Shown: positions 1 through 9,045 of the stretch, piece after piece
How the letters are laid out: every line of letters begins with the position of its first letter
How positions within the stretch are numbered: the stretch's first letter is position 1
From: CALOCN01 sp942491735
GTDB taxonomy: Bacteria; Eisenbacteria; RBG-16-71-46; JABDJR01
Assembly: GCA_942491735.1 (NCBI GenBank)
Contig: CALOCN010000001.1
Coordinates: 806,001-870,000 of the forward strand
Length of the DNA: 64,000 nt
Reading direction: 5' to 3'
Notes under the pieces: generated by a model
What the model was told of the DNA's origin: nothing
What the model saw: the letters and a program-made list of their open reading frames with translations, nothing else
The model's database searches: none
Position numbers and translations under genes: made by a program

Positions 1-2
1 GG

Positions 3-101
3 GCCCTCGAGCGGATCGGTGAGGATCACTTGTTTGGGAAACTGTCCGATGCCGTGTTGTATGCTCGCGGGCTGGTCGAGCGCTCACGGGAGAACTCCTA
101 G
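3..101 (+). CDS. C-terminal end of a STAS-like (SulP-type) protein, partial
   Basis: An open frame enters from the left edge and ends with TAG at 99-101. It reads ALERIGEDHLFGKLSDAVLY and then ARGLVERSRENS. The pattern 'IGEDHLF...DAVLYAR' resembles the last helix of STAS domains at the C-terminus of SulP-family anion transporters; this is recognition by eye and the bulk of the gene is outside the window. It ends 16 nt before the next gene on the same strand, so the two may be co-transcribed. Confidence 0.45.
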   Translation, partial: ALERIGEDHLFGKLSDAVLYARGLVERSRENS

Positions 102-117
102 CGAGACCGGAGGCCCC

Positions 118-948
118 ATGTCCAATACCTCCCGCAATCCCCAGGAATACGAGATGACGCACGAATCCATGGTGCGCAATCTCGCCGCGCAGGCCGAGGC
201 AGTCTGGCCCCAGGAGAAGGACCTCTTTCCCCGGTACGGGCTTGCCGCCGACACCCGGATCCTGGATCTGGCCTGCGGGACCGGGGAGATCTCCCGCAGG
301 ATCGCGCCCATGTACCCGGAAGGGGACGTGACCGGCATCGATCTGCATCATCCCCACCTCGTGACGGCCTATGAAGCGGTCGGCGGGCCGGGGGGGCGTA
401 TCCGGTTCCTGGTCGGGGACGGGTTCCACCTTCCGTTCGGCGCGGACACCTTCGATCTTTCCCTGTGCCGCCACACGCTGCAGGCGGTGCCGGACCCCCA
501 GGACATGCTGGCCGAGATGCTCCGCGTGACCCGGCCGGGTGGCCGGCTTCACGTCCTGGCCGAGGACTACGCCATGATGCACTTCTACCCGACCCGTCTC
601 GACTGTGACCGGTTCTGGCACGACGGTCCGCTCACCTTCGGCGATGTGAGCGGGACCAACCTGAGGGTGGGGCGGGCCATGGTGACCCTGCTCCGTCGCC
701 TCGGGGTCGAGGACATCACGGTGGACTATCTGGTGGTGGATACCCTGCGGGTGGATCCTCGGATCATCGAACGCATCTGGATGGCCTGGAGGGACGGGTA
801 CTCCGGGACTATCGCCCGCAACACCAGCCTGACCAAGTCGCAGATCGCCGCGTACTGGGAAGACATGCTGCGTTGTCTGCGGGATCCCCAGGGTTACGGG
901 GTGTGGCTCATCCCCGCGGTCAGCGCGGTGGTTCCGGCGACCCGCTAG
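118..948 (+). CDS. class I SAM-dependent methyltransferase
   Basis: A 276-residue soluble methyltransferase. The SAM-binding motif I (ILDLACGTGE) is at about residues 48-57, followed by the acidic end of strand 2 (VTGIDL) and a motif IV-like LSLCRHTLQAVPD near 120, all usual for methyltransferase 11/25-type Rossmann folds. The start is the ATG at 118 because GGAGG lies just upstream at 110-114; a longer in-frame reading from position 19 has no ribosome site and overlaps the upstream gene. The substrate cannot be told from the sequence. Its 3' end overlaps the convergent NHL gene by 29 nt. Confidence 0.8.
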   Translation: MSNTSRNPQEYEMTHESMVRNLAAQAEAVWPQEKDLFPRYGLAADTRILDLACGTGEISRRIAPMYPEGDVTGIDLHHPHLVTAYEAVGGPGGRIRFLVGDGFHLPFGADTFDLSLCRHTLQAVPDPQDMLAEMLRVTRPGGRLHVLAEDYAMMHFYPTRLDCDRFWHDGPLTFGDVSGTNLRVGRAMVTLLRRLGVEDITVDYLVVDTLRVDPRIIERIWMAWRDGYSGTIARNTSLTKSQIAAYWEDMLRCLRDPQGYGVWLIPAVSAVVPATR

Positions 949-2323
949 ATTCGTCCGACGGCTGGAACTTCTGGATCCGATTGTTCCCCGAGTCGACGAC
1001 ATAGATCGCCCCGTCCGGGCCCACGGCCACGTCCAGGGGTTCGTCGAACTGGCCCGGGTCCGAACCCCCTCGTCCGAAGCTCATGAGGAACGCCCCGTTC
1101 TCGTTGAACATCTGCACCCGCCGGTTGCCGAAGTCCACCACGTAGAGGTTTCCTTCGGCATCCAGATCGATTCCGGCGGGGTGCTGAAACTGACCCCCGC
1201 CGGCTCCGCGACTGCCCCAAACCGTCTCGACCCGCCCGTCCATGGAGAAGCGCTGCACCGTATCGTTGGTCCAGTCGGAAACGTAGACCCGGTCCGGGCC
1301 CACGGCGATTCCGTAGGGTTCGCGGAACCGGCCCGGTTCGGTGCCGAACCCGCCCCAGGTGCGAACCACTTCGAACCCGAGTCCCCGCGTGGTGAGGAGA
1401 AACGTGATGATGCGCTGCCGATTCGAGTCCACGACGTGGACCAGGCCATCGGAGCCAATGTCCATGTGCCAGGGGCGATCGAACACGTTGGTGCCCCCCT
1501 GGGTGGGGCCCCAACGTTTGGCGAACTCTCCCTGGGTGGTGAACACGGTGATCCGGTCCCGGTTGCGGCCCGGTTCGGTGTCCGAGACGTACACCTGACC
1601 CGCCGCGTCCACCGCGATACCCGACATGACAAAGAAGGTGGTGGTCTGGTTGGTGGCGTCGAAGGGGTCATTCTCTTCCCAGCTCGACCACCGCTTGATG
1701 TAGTTCCCATCCTGGCCGAACTTCTGGACCCGCAGGTTTCCGCTGTCCGAGACAAAGACGTTGCCCGCCTGATCCACGGCGATTCCGTTGGGACGATCGA
1801 ACTGCCCCGACGCGTCACCTTGGCTGCCCCACTGGGCAACGAACGCCGGGCGCTCCCGGGCCTGGGCCGCGATGTCGAGCCGGAAGGGGATGGAGTCGCA
1901 CTCCGTGTTGAGCAGGACGAACCCGCGGTAGAGACCAGGGGTCGTCTCCCGGGTCACCGTGGCCCCGAGGGTCACGGTATGCGATGCGTCGGCCGGGATA
2001 TTGAATTCGGCTTCGGTGGTGCCGGGAACGAGGGTGAACCGCGGAGGGTTTTCGGACGGGGTGGAGAGAACGAACTCGATGCGTCCGCCGAGCGGGTCGT
2101 TCCCGGCAGAGGACTCTCGCAGGACCTTGTTGGTGATGGTGAGATCCACCGTCTTCACGATGTCGATGGGAAGTTCGAACGGGGGAAGGGTCGCGCCGAA
2201 GTTCACCTCGGTCACGTTGAGCACGCAGTTGGGAGGTCTCGGAACGCCTTCCTCCGCGCACCCCGCCATGACGAGGATCCAGGGCAGAAGAACCACCAGC
2301 AGGCGTTTGTCGGCCGCGCTCAT
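920..2323 (-). CDS. NHL-repeat lipoprotein
   Basis: A 467-residue exported lipoprotein. The N-terminus has a signal peptide and lipobox (LVMAGC, Cys about residue 22). Residues about 33-155 form a β-rich domain resembling ASH/choice-of-anchor Ig domains. From about 160 to the end come roughly six NHL repeats, with the recurrent pattern 'F..P.GIAVD..GNVYVSD..N.RVQKF', which fold as a β-propeller. NHL propellers on lipoproteins usually act as binding scaffolds on the periplasmic or outer surface; no catalytic residues are apparent. An extended -10 lies six nt before the ATG, so the mRNA is probably leaderless. It is followed downstream on the other strand by the methyltransferase (convergent overlap). 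Confidence 0.82.
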   Translation of the reverse strand: MSAADKRLLVVLLPWILVMAGCAEEGVPRPPNCVLNVTEVNFGATLPPFELPIDIVKTVDLTITNKVLRESSAGNDPLGGRIEFVLSTPSENPPRFTLVPGTTEAEFNIPADASHTVTLGATVTRETTPGLYRGFVLLNTECDSIPFRLDIAAQARERPAFVAQWGSQGDASGQFDRPNGIAVDQAGNVFVSDSGNLRVQKFGQDGNYIKRWSSWEENDPFDATNQTTTFFVMSGIAVDAAGQVYVSDTEPGRNRDRITVFTTQGEFAKRWGPTQGGTNVFDRPWHMDIGSDGLVHVVDSNRQRIITFLLTTRGLGFEVVRTWGGFGTEPGRFREPYGIAVGPDRVYVSDWTNDTVQRFSMDGRVETVWGSRGAGGGQFQHPAGIDLDAEGNLYVVDFGNRRVQMFNENGAFLMSFGRGGSDPGQFDEPLDVAVGPDGAIYVVDSGNNRIQKFQPSDESSGSPEPPR

Positions 2324-2329
2324 GTCGGC

Positions 2330-2338
2330 ATGCTACCA
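2330..2338 (-). promoter_or_regulatory. extended -10 promoter, leaderless start of the NHL gene
   Basis: On the minus strand the sequence reads TGGTAGCAT (TG-n-TAnnnT), then six nt (GCCGAC), then the ATG at 2323. This spacing puts the transcription start at or next to the start codon. No Shine-Dalgarno sequence is visible. The same arrangement recurs at 21006 and, without the TG, at 35098. Confidence 0.45.
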
Positions 2339-2376
2339 CAGCCGGTCGGTCGGTTCGGGGCCGGGGGGTCCGGTCC

Positions 2377-3696
2377 CTAGCGGAGACGCCGACGCTGGGC
2401 GTCGAACTTGGAGGCGCCGCGAATGGTGAACCGGAGCACACCGTCCTCGGTCCAGCCGAGATCGAGCCGGAGCATTTCCACCCCGGGAACCAGGACCCGC
2501 AGTCCCGCCCCGAATCCGTTGCGGAACCGGTCCCAGGCGAAGTCGTTGCCACTGTTCCACGCCACGCCGGTATCCCAGAACGCGGCGAGCTGGAACCCCA
2601 GCCCCACCGTCCAGCGGATGAACCGGTACTCCCGGATGGGACTGAGGAGGATCCGGTACTCCACCGTGCCGATCATCTGGCTTTTTCCGAAGAGCTCCTG
2701 TCCCAGGCTGTTCACGTCGTATCCGCGGATCGAGTTGGCTCCCCCCATGCGGAACTGCAGGTACTCGGGGATATCGGTTCCCACCACTCCGGACTGCCAG
2801 GACACGAGGGCGTTCAGGGCCAGACCGTGACGTGGGTGGGGGAGCGGTTGATAGCGTCGCAGGTCCCCGTCGATCCGCCACCAGGAGCCGTCCCCGAAGA
2901 ATCGTTGTCCCAGGAGTTCCCCATGCCAGCCCGAGCGCGGGTTGCGCCAACTGTCCCGCGAGTCGATGCCCACCGAGGAAGCGACGCTGAAGAAGTGGTC
3001 CCTCCCGTCCCCGGTGAGCGTCTTGTCCGGCTTGTCCGCGTTCATGAGGAAGTAGGACCCGCCAAGTCCAATGCGTCCGTTTCCCGCGGTCCAGAGTTCC
3101 GCGAACGGTTGGAAGATGAAGCTCTCCTCGAGGAACTCGTTGAGGGGGTCGTCCCGTTCCAGAAGGGCGGTGTGGAGCTGCAGATCCATGCGGGGGTGGC
3201 GTGCCAGATAGGGGGTAGTGAAATCCAGCGCGAACTGGGTCGTGCCTCCCACCAGCAGCCGTCCGGACGCCTTGATCGCCTCGCCAAACAGGTTCACCGA
3301 GCTGGCCGACGGTCCCAGGGAGACGCCGTTCTCGTCGGTGATCTGCAGGGCGATGGAAGGGATCATCCAGGGAATCTCCCGCAGGACGAATCCGATGGCC
3401 ACGCTGTCCTCTCCGGTCCGTTCGGCGGTCACCCGCACCGAGCTGAAGATGGACAGGTTCTCCAGGTTGGTCGCGGAGGACTGGAGATCCTCGACCGACA
3501 GTGGCTTCCCGACCGTGACCTCCATTTCCCGCTCGATGACATGATCCCGGGTGATGGATTGCCCGGTGTACTCGATCCGGGAGACGGGGAGCCCCTCGAA
3601 GGGTTGGAAAAATACCGGATCAATGGCCTCCGCGACCGCGGGAACCAGCAGGCAGGCGAGGAGGATGGCGGCAGGAAACGGTACAACGTGGCGCAT
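2377..3696 (-). CDS. single-POTRA Omp85/BamA-superfamily outer-membrane protein
   Basis: A 439-residue protein with a cleavable signal peptide (about residues 1-24, ending AEA). One POTRA-like domain follows at about 36-107 (ISRIEY/ITRDHVI... pattern with a βααββ layout), then a β-barrel of about 330 residues. The barrel has the Omp85 signature near 315-345: 'FRMGGANSIRGY' and then 'GTVEYR', corresponding to the conserved (V/I)RG(F/Y) lid-lock motif. It ends in a β-strand (LRFTIRGASKF plus a short basic tail) rather than a terminal aromatic. BamA itself has five POTRAs and about 800 residues, so this is a shorter TamA/TpsB-like or 'surface antigen' relative. Another barrel of this type is at 62506-63888. 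The role in secretion or membrane insertion is inferred from the family. Confidence 0.78.
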   Translation of the reverse strand: MRHVVPFPAAILLACLLVPAVAEAIDPVFFQPFEGLPVSRIEYTGQSITRDHVIEREMEVTVGKPLSVEDLQSSATNLENLSIFSSVRVTAERTGEDSVAIGFVLREIPWMIPSIALQITDENGVSLGPSASSVNLFGEAIKASGRLLVGGTTQFALDFTTPYLARHPRMDLQLHTALLERDDPLNEFLEESFIFQPFAELWTAGNGRIGLGGSYFLMNADKPDKTLTGDGRDHFFSVASSVGIDSRDSWRNPRSGWHGELLGQRFFGDGSWWRIDGDLRRYQPLPHPRHGLALNALVSWQSGVVGTDIPEYLQFRMGGANSIRGYDVNSLGQELFGKSQMIGTVEYRILLSPIREYRFIRWTVGLGFQLAAFWDTGVAWNSGNDFAWDRFRNGFGAGLRVLVPGVEMLRLDLGWTEDGVLRFTIRGASKFDAQRRRLR

Positions 3697-3723
3697 GATG
3701 GGGTGGGACGCGATCAGGACCCG

Positions 3724-3739
3724 CGCGGAAGTCTAGCAG
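3724..3739 (-). promoter_or_regulatory. candidate extended -10 promoter (shared 16-mer)
   Basis: The minus strand reads CTGCTAGACTTCCGCG, containing the extended -10 TGCTAGACT (3730-3738), 33 nt before the Omp85-like ATG. The identical 16-mer occurs before the TonB-type lipoprotein gene at 23395-23410, and the core TAGACTTCC occurs before the SGNH gene at 21009-21017. Confidence 0.4.
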
Positions 3740-3835
3740 GTGTCGCGGACCTAGCCAGGAACCGGGAGGGTCGGCTAGAGTAGCCCCGACCCCGGGATAA
3801 TGTTGGAAGCCCGAGTCCCGGTTGATGGAGACTGA

Positions 3836-5395
3836 ATGAAGCGGCTCTCGGTTGTCCTCCTGCTCTCGAGTCTGTTCATGGGTTGTGCCGGCACCACCCC
3901 GGAACCCCGTACCCTCGAGCAGCTCAATGCGCTGCTCCCCGAACTCGAAGCCCGCATGGCCGCGGATCCCGGCAACGCCGACGCCCAGGCCGCGTACGGT
4001 CTTGCCCTCTACCAGTTGCGGCGCAACGACGACGCGGAACTTCATCTGCGCGAAGCCCTGACCATGGACAGCGAACAGGCCGCCGCCGCGGTGGCCCTGG
4101 CCACCCTGCTCAAGGCCCGGGGCGATCTGTCCGGTGCCCTGGCCGTCTGCGGGGAGGCCACTCCCCAGGGCAAGGAAGATGTCGAGCTGGTGCGCGCCGA
4201 GTCCGAGCGGATCCGCTACGCCCTCCTGCGGGAGCAGATGGTCCAACTGGCCCGGACCGAGCGCGAGCGGGAGACCACCAGCCGCCCCGACGGGACCCTG
4301 GCCGTGGAGACCTTTGCCTCGGACCACCCGGACCCCAACCTCCAGCATCTGGGCAAGGCGGTGGCGGTGATGCTGACCACCGACCTGGCCACCCTTCCCG
4401 GCCTGCGAATGGTGGAGCGGCAGCGTTTCTCGGTGCTCCAGGACGAGTTGGCCCTGGCCCAGGCGACGGTGGCCGTCGAAGGAAAATCCTCGCTTCCCGA
4501 CGACCTGGATCCCATCACGGAGGTCTCGGGACTCCAACAGCGGCTGGCGGTCCTGCGCCCCTCGCCGGAACAGCCGCCGTTCTACGTCGGCGCGGCGGAT
4601 GGATTGATGGGGCCGGGCACGCGCACGGCCATTCGGGACTTCCAGGCATGGGCGGGGCTCGATGCCGACGGGGTGCCCGGGCCGGCGACCCATGAAGCCC
4701 TGGAAGACGCCCTTGTGGAAGCGTATCCCGCGCCGGTCGTCGTGGTGGATCGCGACACCGCTCCGCGGGCCGGTCTTCTCCTGGGGGCGGAAAAGGTCCT
4801 GAGCGGGCGGGTAGAGCAGGCGAGCATGCTGGATGTCGCGGTGCGCGCGAGCTTTGTCGATGTGGAAAGCGGGGAATCTCGGGTACCCATCTACAGCAGT
4901 CAGCGTCTCGATGAGTTCTACCGGCTCTCGGCCGACCTCACCCTGCAGACCGCAGACGGGTGGGGAATCCAACTCACCCCGGAACAGCGGCAAGCCCTGC
5001 TGCAGAAGCCCCCGCCCACCCGTTCCCTGAGCGCTTTCCTGGCCTTCGGGCATGGGGTGGACCTGGAAGACAAGGGTCGTCTGGACGAGGCTGCCGAGGC
5101 ATACGGCGAAGCGTTGCGTTTGGACCCCCAGTTCTCGATGGCCCGGGAACGGGTGGAAGTGTGGTCGACGACCTCGGCCTCGTTCCAGCAATCCATCCAA
5201 CGCACGACCCAGGCTGCGTTGCGGACGGTGAGCGGATCGCGGGCCACCCTGGCCAACGCCATGGGTGCGGTGGGGACCGGTGTGCAGGAGGACGACGTTC
5301 GCACCGACGACAAGAACGATCGCACCGCCCAGGCCTCCGGCCCTCCCGAGGGAAGCGTGCAGGTGGGTGGGCAGATTCCGGTGCCCAAGCCATGA
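3836..5395 (+). CDS. CsgG-like/TPR lipoprotein with inserted peptidoglycan-binding domain
   Basis: A 519-residue lipoprotein (lipobox LFMGC, Cys17). TPR-like helices span about 27-105. A CsgG/curli-assembly-like α/β domain begins near 153 ('LAVETFASD...LGKAVAVMLTTDLATLPGLRMVERQRFSVLQDE'). At about 230-292 a peptidoglycan_binding_1 unit interrupts it ('DGLMGPGTRTAIRDFQ', 'DGVPGPATHEAL'). The CsgG-like fold then resumes at about 310-375 ('GLLLGAEKVLSGRVEQ'). More TPR-like sequence is near 405-440 ('GRLDEAAEAYGEALRLDPQF'). The likely role is an outer-membrane-anchored assembly or curli-type secretion accessory that also grips the cell wall. It is the first gene of a tight operon; the next start overlaps its stop (ATGA at 5392-5395). 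A -10-like TAGAGT is at 3776-3781. Confidence 0.75.
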   Translation: MKRLSVVLLLSSLFMGCAGTTPEPRTLEQLNALLPELEARMAADPGNADAQAAYGLALYQLRRNDDAELHLREALTMDSEQAAAAVALATLLKARGDLSGALAVCGEATPQGKEDVELVRAESERIRYALLREQMVQLARTERERETTSRPDGTLAVETFASDHPDPNLQHLGKAVAVMLTTDLATLPGLRMVERQRFSVLQDELALAQATVAVEGKSSLPDDLDPITEVSGLQQRLAVLRPSPEQPPFYVGAADGLMGPGTRTAIRDFQAWAGLDADGVPGPATHEALEDALVEAYPAPVVVVDRDTAPRAGLLLGAEKVLSGRVEQASMLDVAVRASFVDVESGESRVPIYSSQRLDEFYRLSADLTLQTADGWGIQLTPEQRQALLQKPPPTRSLSAFLAFGHGVDLEDKGRLDEAAEAYGEALRLDPQFSMARERVEVWSTTSASFQQSIQRTTQAALRTVSGSRATLANAMGAVGTGVQEDDVRTDDKNDRTAQASGPPEGSVQVGGQIPVPKP

Positions 5396-6495
5396 GTCGT
5401 GTCGCCGCGCTGGTCCTTGTTCTGCTCGCCCTGGCCCCACCGGTCCAGGCGGCGACGTCGCTCGTGCTGGGAGTCCAGGACCGCCGCCTCGGCATCGATA
5501 CCGGACTGGTGCCGGAACTGGATCCGATCGGCAACGACCAGACCAGTGTGCGCCTGACCTATACCTGGGATGTCAGCGATCGCTTCACCTTCGTGGGCGA
5601 TGCCGGGATGGCTCGTTCGTACCTGGAGCTGACCGACGCCACCCTGACCGGGCTCACCGACATCCGCATGCGCGGGCTCTATCGCCCCACCGCCGATTGG
5701 GCCCTTGGGGCCGGGGTGATCGTGCCCTTCGGTCTCTACGAGCTCAATTCCCTGGAAGTGACCACTTCGCAGTGGACGTGGAACCCGCGCTCGGCGTTTC
5801 CCATCAGCAAGTTCGGTGAGGGCTGGGGGTTCGAGGCGACAGCGGCCAGGTCGTTCATTCTCTCGGAGACGGTGGCGCTGGGGATCGCCGGGGCCTACCT
5901 CGCCCATGCCGAGTTCCAGCTGCTCGAGGGGGCCAACGGTCAGTACCGTCTCGGCGACGAACTGGGTCTCTCCGCGGCGATGGACTGGGATGCCTCGTCC
6001 GCGACCCGGCTGCGTTTTGTCGCCGCCTACACCTTCTTTGGCACGGACCAGGTTTCCGGCCAGGATATCGTGGACCAGGGAAACCAGATCAACGTGGGGG
6101 TTCGCCTGAGCGCCCCGGTGGGTCCCATCTCCACCTCCTGGGGCGCCGCCTTCACCACCAAGGCGGACAACGAGCTGTACGACCGGGCCGATCCGGATTC
6201 GGTCCAGGTGCTTTCGCAGGCCCCCGGTGACTATGTCACCCTGGACGCGCGGATTGGTTTTGCCCCCGCGCGCAACATCCTGCTCTACGCCGAAGGACGG
6301 TATCTCAACGTGTCGGGAAGCGAGTACGCCATCGGCGCCAACGGGAACTCCTTCAGTGTCGGGCCCGGGCTGGGGTGGACCCTGACGCCCCAGTGGTCCA
6401 TGAACCTGCGATGGATGTATATCGGCGGTGACGGTGATGACGACCTGTCCTTCGACGGTTCGGATCTCCTCTTCACCCTGGAGTTCCGCCCATGA
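5392..6495 (+). CDS. outer-membrane β-barrel protein
   Basis: A 367-residue protein with a Sec signal peptide (about 1-20, ending PVQAA). The rest is alternating β-strands with aromatic girdles and a C-terminal strand 'SDLLFTLEFRP', typical of transporter- or OmpL-like barrels. No enzymatic motif is seen. The start is fixed by the ATGA overlap with the CsgG-like lipoprotein gene, and its own stop overlaps the next ATG in the same way, so the three products are translationally coupled. The pairing suggests that the CsgG-like lipoprotein, this barrel and the following lipoprotein form one envelope complex; this is an inference from synteny. Confidence 0.65.
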   Translation: MSRVAALVLVLLALAPPVQAATSLVLGVQDRRLGIDTGLVPELDPIGNDQTSVRLTYTWDVSDRFTFVGDAGMARSYLELTDATLTGLTDIRMRGLYRPTADWALGAGVIVPFGLYELNSLEVTTSQWTWNPRSAFPISKFGEGWGFEATAARSFILSETVALGIAGAYLAHAEFQLLEGANGQYRLGDELGLSAAMDWDASSATRLRFVAAYTFFGTDQVSGQDIVDQGNQINVGVRLSAPVGPISTSWGAAFTTKADNELYDRADPDSVQVLSQAPGDYVTLDARIGFAPARNILLYAEGRYLNVSGSEYAIGANGNSFSVGPGLGWTLTPQWSMNLRWMYIGGDGDDDLSFDGSDLLFTLEFRP

Positions 6496-7211
6496 GGCGC
6501 CGTGCGATCCTGCGCCGGTTCATGCTGGGTTCCCTGGCCGTCCTTGTGGCGGGTTGCTCCGAGAGCCCGTCTCCCCGGGTCAGCGGCGTCACCCTGCGCG
6601 TGGTGGCGGGCGGGTTCGAGGACGACCGGGTCTACGGCGTGGGCCGGGTCCAGTTCCGGAGCTTCGACGCGGAGGGTTTCGAAGCCGGATCGCCGCCGCT
6701 GTCCTCCGAGATCGTGGCCGTCAGCCGGGAGACCGGACGCTTCGACGTGACCCTCTCCATCCCCGCGGGGACCGGGCGTCGCATCCTGGTGGAGCCGTTG
6801 GGTTCCGGCATCCTGCCCAACGGGGGCAAGACGGAGTCCGGGGTGGCGCTCCAGGGAGCAAGCCGGGTGTTCGACCTGCCGGCGGCGGGGATGGTGGACC
6901 TGGGGGATGTGGTGCTCTTTCCGTACATCCCGGATGACCTGAGGCTGGAGTTCGTGGGAACCCAGGAGCCGTTCCTGGCCTGGCGTCCCATGCCGCCCGC
7001 GGCCACCCACACCATTCGGGTCATCGAGTACGACGAGTCGGTCAACGAACTGGTGGAGCGGGAAGTGCCCTGGGATGGACCGCCCCGCGCGCCGCTGAGC
7101 GAACTCTCCAGCGGGAAGCTTCTCTTTGGTCTCCAGGTGCGCTCCGAGAACCGGTTTGCTTCCAGCGCCTACTCGGACACGCTGTTCACCGAGGGAACCC
7201 GCGTCCCCTAG
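6492..7211 (+). CDS. hypothetical lipoprotein, third gene of the CsgG-like operon
   Basis: A 239-residue protein with an arginine-rich n-region, hydrophobic segment and lipobox (LVAGC, Cys about residue 22). The remainder is β-rich with no motif I recognise; around 150-230 it has a fibronectin-III-like layout ('PFLAWRPMPPAATHTIRVIEYD', 'LLFGLQVRSENRFASSAYSD'). Translation is coupled to the preceding barrel gene by an ATGA overlap. It ends convergently with the HupE-like gene, overlapping by four nt. Function is unknown. Confidence 0.65.
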   Translation: MRRRAILRRFMLGSLAVLVAGCSESPSPRVSGVTLRVVAGGFEDDRVYGVGRVQFRSFDAEGFEAGSPPLSSEIVAVSRETGRFDVTLSIPAGTGRRILVEPLGSGILPNGGKTESGVALQGASRVFDLPAAGMVDLGDVVLFPYIPDDLRLEFVGTQEPFLAWRPMPPAATHTIRVIEYDESVNELVEREVPWDGPPRAPLSELSSGKLLFGLQVRSENRFASSAYSDTLFTEGTRVP

Positions 7212-8218
7212 GCTCCGTTCCAGAACCCCACTACACGTTCGATGAACCAGAGAGCGGCCACGGTGCCAATCGCGTAGGCGGGGAGGTTCGCGGCCCAGGC
7301 CGGAGCCCGGACGGGGACTCTCGAGACAACGGCCCAGGTCATGAGCGCGGCGGCGATGAAGGCGATCTGGCCGACTTCCACCCCGACGTTGAAGAAGAGC
7401 AGGGCAAGGGGAATGGCCTGGCTGGGGAGTCCCACTTCGGCCAGGGCACCCGCGAAACCCAGCCCATGGAGGAGCCCAAAGCTGAACGCCACCACCCACG
7501 GGGCCCGGGCGGTCAGCCCGGGGTGCCCGCGCCGACCATGCACGATCTCCGCGGCGAGAAAGAGGATGCTCAGGGCGATCGCCGCCTCGACCGGGGGAGA
7601 GGGAAGTCGGACATGCCCCAGGGTGGCCAGGGCGAGGGTCAGGCTGTGGGCCAGGGTGAACGCGGTGACCGTCTTGAGAAGTCGTTTCCAACCCTGGACC
7701 AACAGCAACAACGCGGCGACAAAGAGCAGGTGATCGATGCCGGCCAGGATGTGCTCCACCCCCAGTACCAGGTAGGTCCAGGCCACCCGTGCCGCTCCCG
7801 GTTCCGCCTCGACCAGGAACCCCGGCTGGTTGGGGGTGAGTCGCACGGTCTGGGATCCTCCGCCGAACCAGTTCACCCGGACCAGGACATCGGTCGGGAG
7901 TTGTTCCAGGCCGGCGATGTGGATCGAATCCCCGACCAGGGAGGTGCACCGGACTTGCCAGGTGGCGATGACCGCGTTGGGTAGTTTCCGGGTCGCAGCG
8001 GGGATGGTGGTCTCGCAACCGGCGGGCAGCACCGGCTCCATGGGGAGCGGTTGCCCGTTCTTGAGCGGCAGCTTCCAGACCACCTCGACCAGACCGGTCT
8101 CGGTCTCGGAGAGTTCGAGATAGGCCGGGGTGAACTGATGCGCCGCCGCGGGCCCCGCAAGGGTGGCCAGCAGGCAGGCCACGGCCAGGAGGACGGTGGG
8201 GGTCCGGGAGGGGTTCAC
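7208..8218 (-). CDS. HupE/UreJ-family membrane protein
   Basis: A 336-residue protein. A signal peptide (ending AAAHQF) is followed by a periplasmic β-domain of about 130 residues, then about six transmembrane helices from residue 145 on. The helices carry the family's conserved histidines and acids: 'GVEHILAGIDHLLF', 'AHSLTLALA' and 'LLHGLGFAGAL', which match the metal-binding signature of the HupE/UreJ_2 group of putative nickel/cobalt permeases. No urease or hydrogenase gene lies nearby, so the cargo is uncertain. The start overlaps the stop of the upstream PpiC-type gene (8215-8218), a pairing often seen in other bacteria. Confidence 0.78.
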   Translation of the reverse strand: MNPSRTPTVLLAVACLLATLAGPAAAHQFTPAYLELSETETGLVEVVWKLPLKNGQPLPMEPVLPAGCETTIPAATRKLPNAVIATWQVRCTSLVGDSIHIAGLEQLPTDVLVRVNWFGGGSQTVRLTPNQPGFLVEAEPGAARVAWTYLVLGVEHILAGIDHLLFVAALLLLVQGWKRLLKTVTAFTLAHSLTLALATLGHVRLPSPPVEAAIALSILFLAAEIVHGRRGHPGLTARAPWVVAFSFGLLHGLGFAGALAEVGLPSQAIPLALLFFNVGVEVGQIAFIAAALMTWAVVSRVPVRAPAWAANLPAYAIGTVAALWFIERVVGFWNGA

Positions 8219-9045
8219 TCGGGAAGCTCCACCTCGTAGCGCTCGCGCAGGCGATCGTAGAAGGCCTGGTTTGCCTTCTCACGCGCCTGGGCAAGATAGT
8301 CGGCGACCACCCGCTCCCGAATCTCGGTCAGATCCGGCTCCCGGCCCGGAGCGCGTTCGCGCACCCGGACCACGTGGAGCCCGTAGCTGGATGTGATGGG
8401 TCCGGACCAGACCCCGGTCCCGGTTCGCATGAGGCTCTCGGCGAACTCCGCGCCAAAGTACCGTTCGATCTCCGTTCGTGAACGGGAGTGGTAGGTGTTG
8501 GGCAACATGAAGGGGTCGCCGTGATCCGAAGGCTCGGCCTCCGGGGACTGCGAGAGACGGTCGCGGAGGAGGCCGGCCGCGGAGACGCCGTCGTCGTGCT
8601 TCTCGGGGTTGATGAACACCTGGTCGAAGGTCATCCGGGGGTCGACCCGATAGGCCTCGGCGTGTTCCTTCCGGTAGGCCTCCAGCAGGGAGTCGGGCGG
8701 CTCTTCCAGGGCGATGAGATCGCCCATGAGAAACTCCACCTTCTGCATCATTCTGCGGCGGACGATGGTGTCGTTGTCGTCGAGTCCCAGGGCGAGGGCT
8801 TCGCGATAGAGGATCTCCTCGCGGATATGCCCCTCGATGAGGTTTTCCAGTTCCTCGGGGGTTGGATCCCGTTGCCATTGGAACCGGAACGCCCCGGCGA
8901 TCTGCTCCTGGTCGGTTTCGGTGATTACGATCCGATCGGGTGCTTCCTCGGCCTCACCACCGGCAAGGCGGAAGAGGACAAAGAGACCCGCACCCAGAAC
9001 GAGGAAGTGGAAGAACGGTTCACGAAGGAGTCGCATGGGACGCAC
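8215..9045 (-). CDS. membrane-anchored parvulin-type peptidyl-prolyl isomerase
   Basis: A 276-residue protein with one N-terminal transmembrane anchor (about 8-26). A SurA/PpiC-like N-domain helix region follows ('IAGAFRFQWQRDPTPEELENLI', 'REEILYREALALGLD'), then a C-terminal parvulin-like region at about 125-235 ('MTFDQVFINPEK...', 'GPITSSYGLHVVRVRERAPG'). The closing 'YGLHVVRV' matches the end of PpiC domains. It would act as a periplasmic foldase. It is translationally coupled to the HupE/UreJ gene, suggesting that it helps fold or maturate that protein or a shared partner. Confidence 0.78.
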   Translation of the reverse strand: MRPMRLLREPFFHFLVLGAGLFVLFRLAGGEAEEAPDRIVITETDQEQIAGAFRFQWQRDPTPEELENLIEGHIREEILYREALALGLDDNDTIVRRRMMQKVEFLMGDLIALEEPPDSLLEAYRKEHAEAYRVDPRMTFDQVFINPEKHDDGVSAAGLLRDRLSQSPEAEPSDHGDPFMLPNTYHSRSRTEIERYFGAEFAESLMRTGTGVWSGPITSSYGLHVVRVRERAPGREPDLTEIRERVVADYLAQAREKANQAFYDRLRERYEVELPE

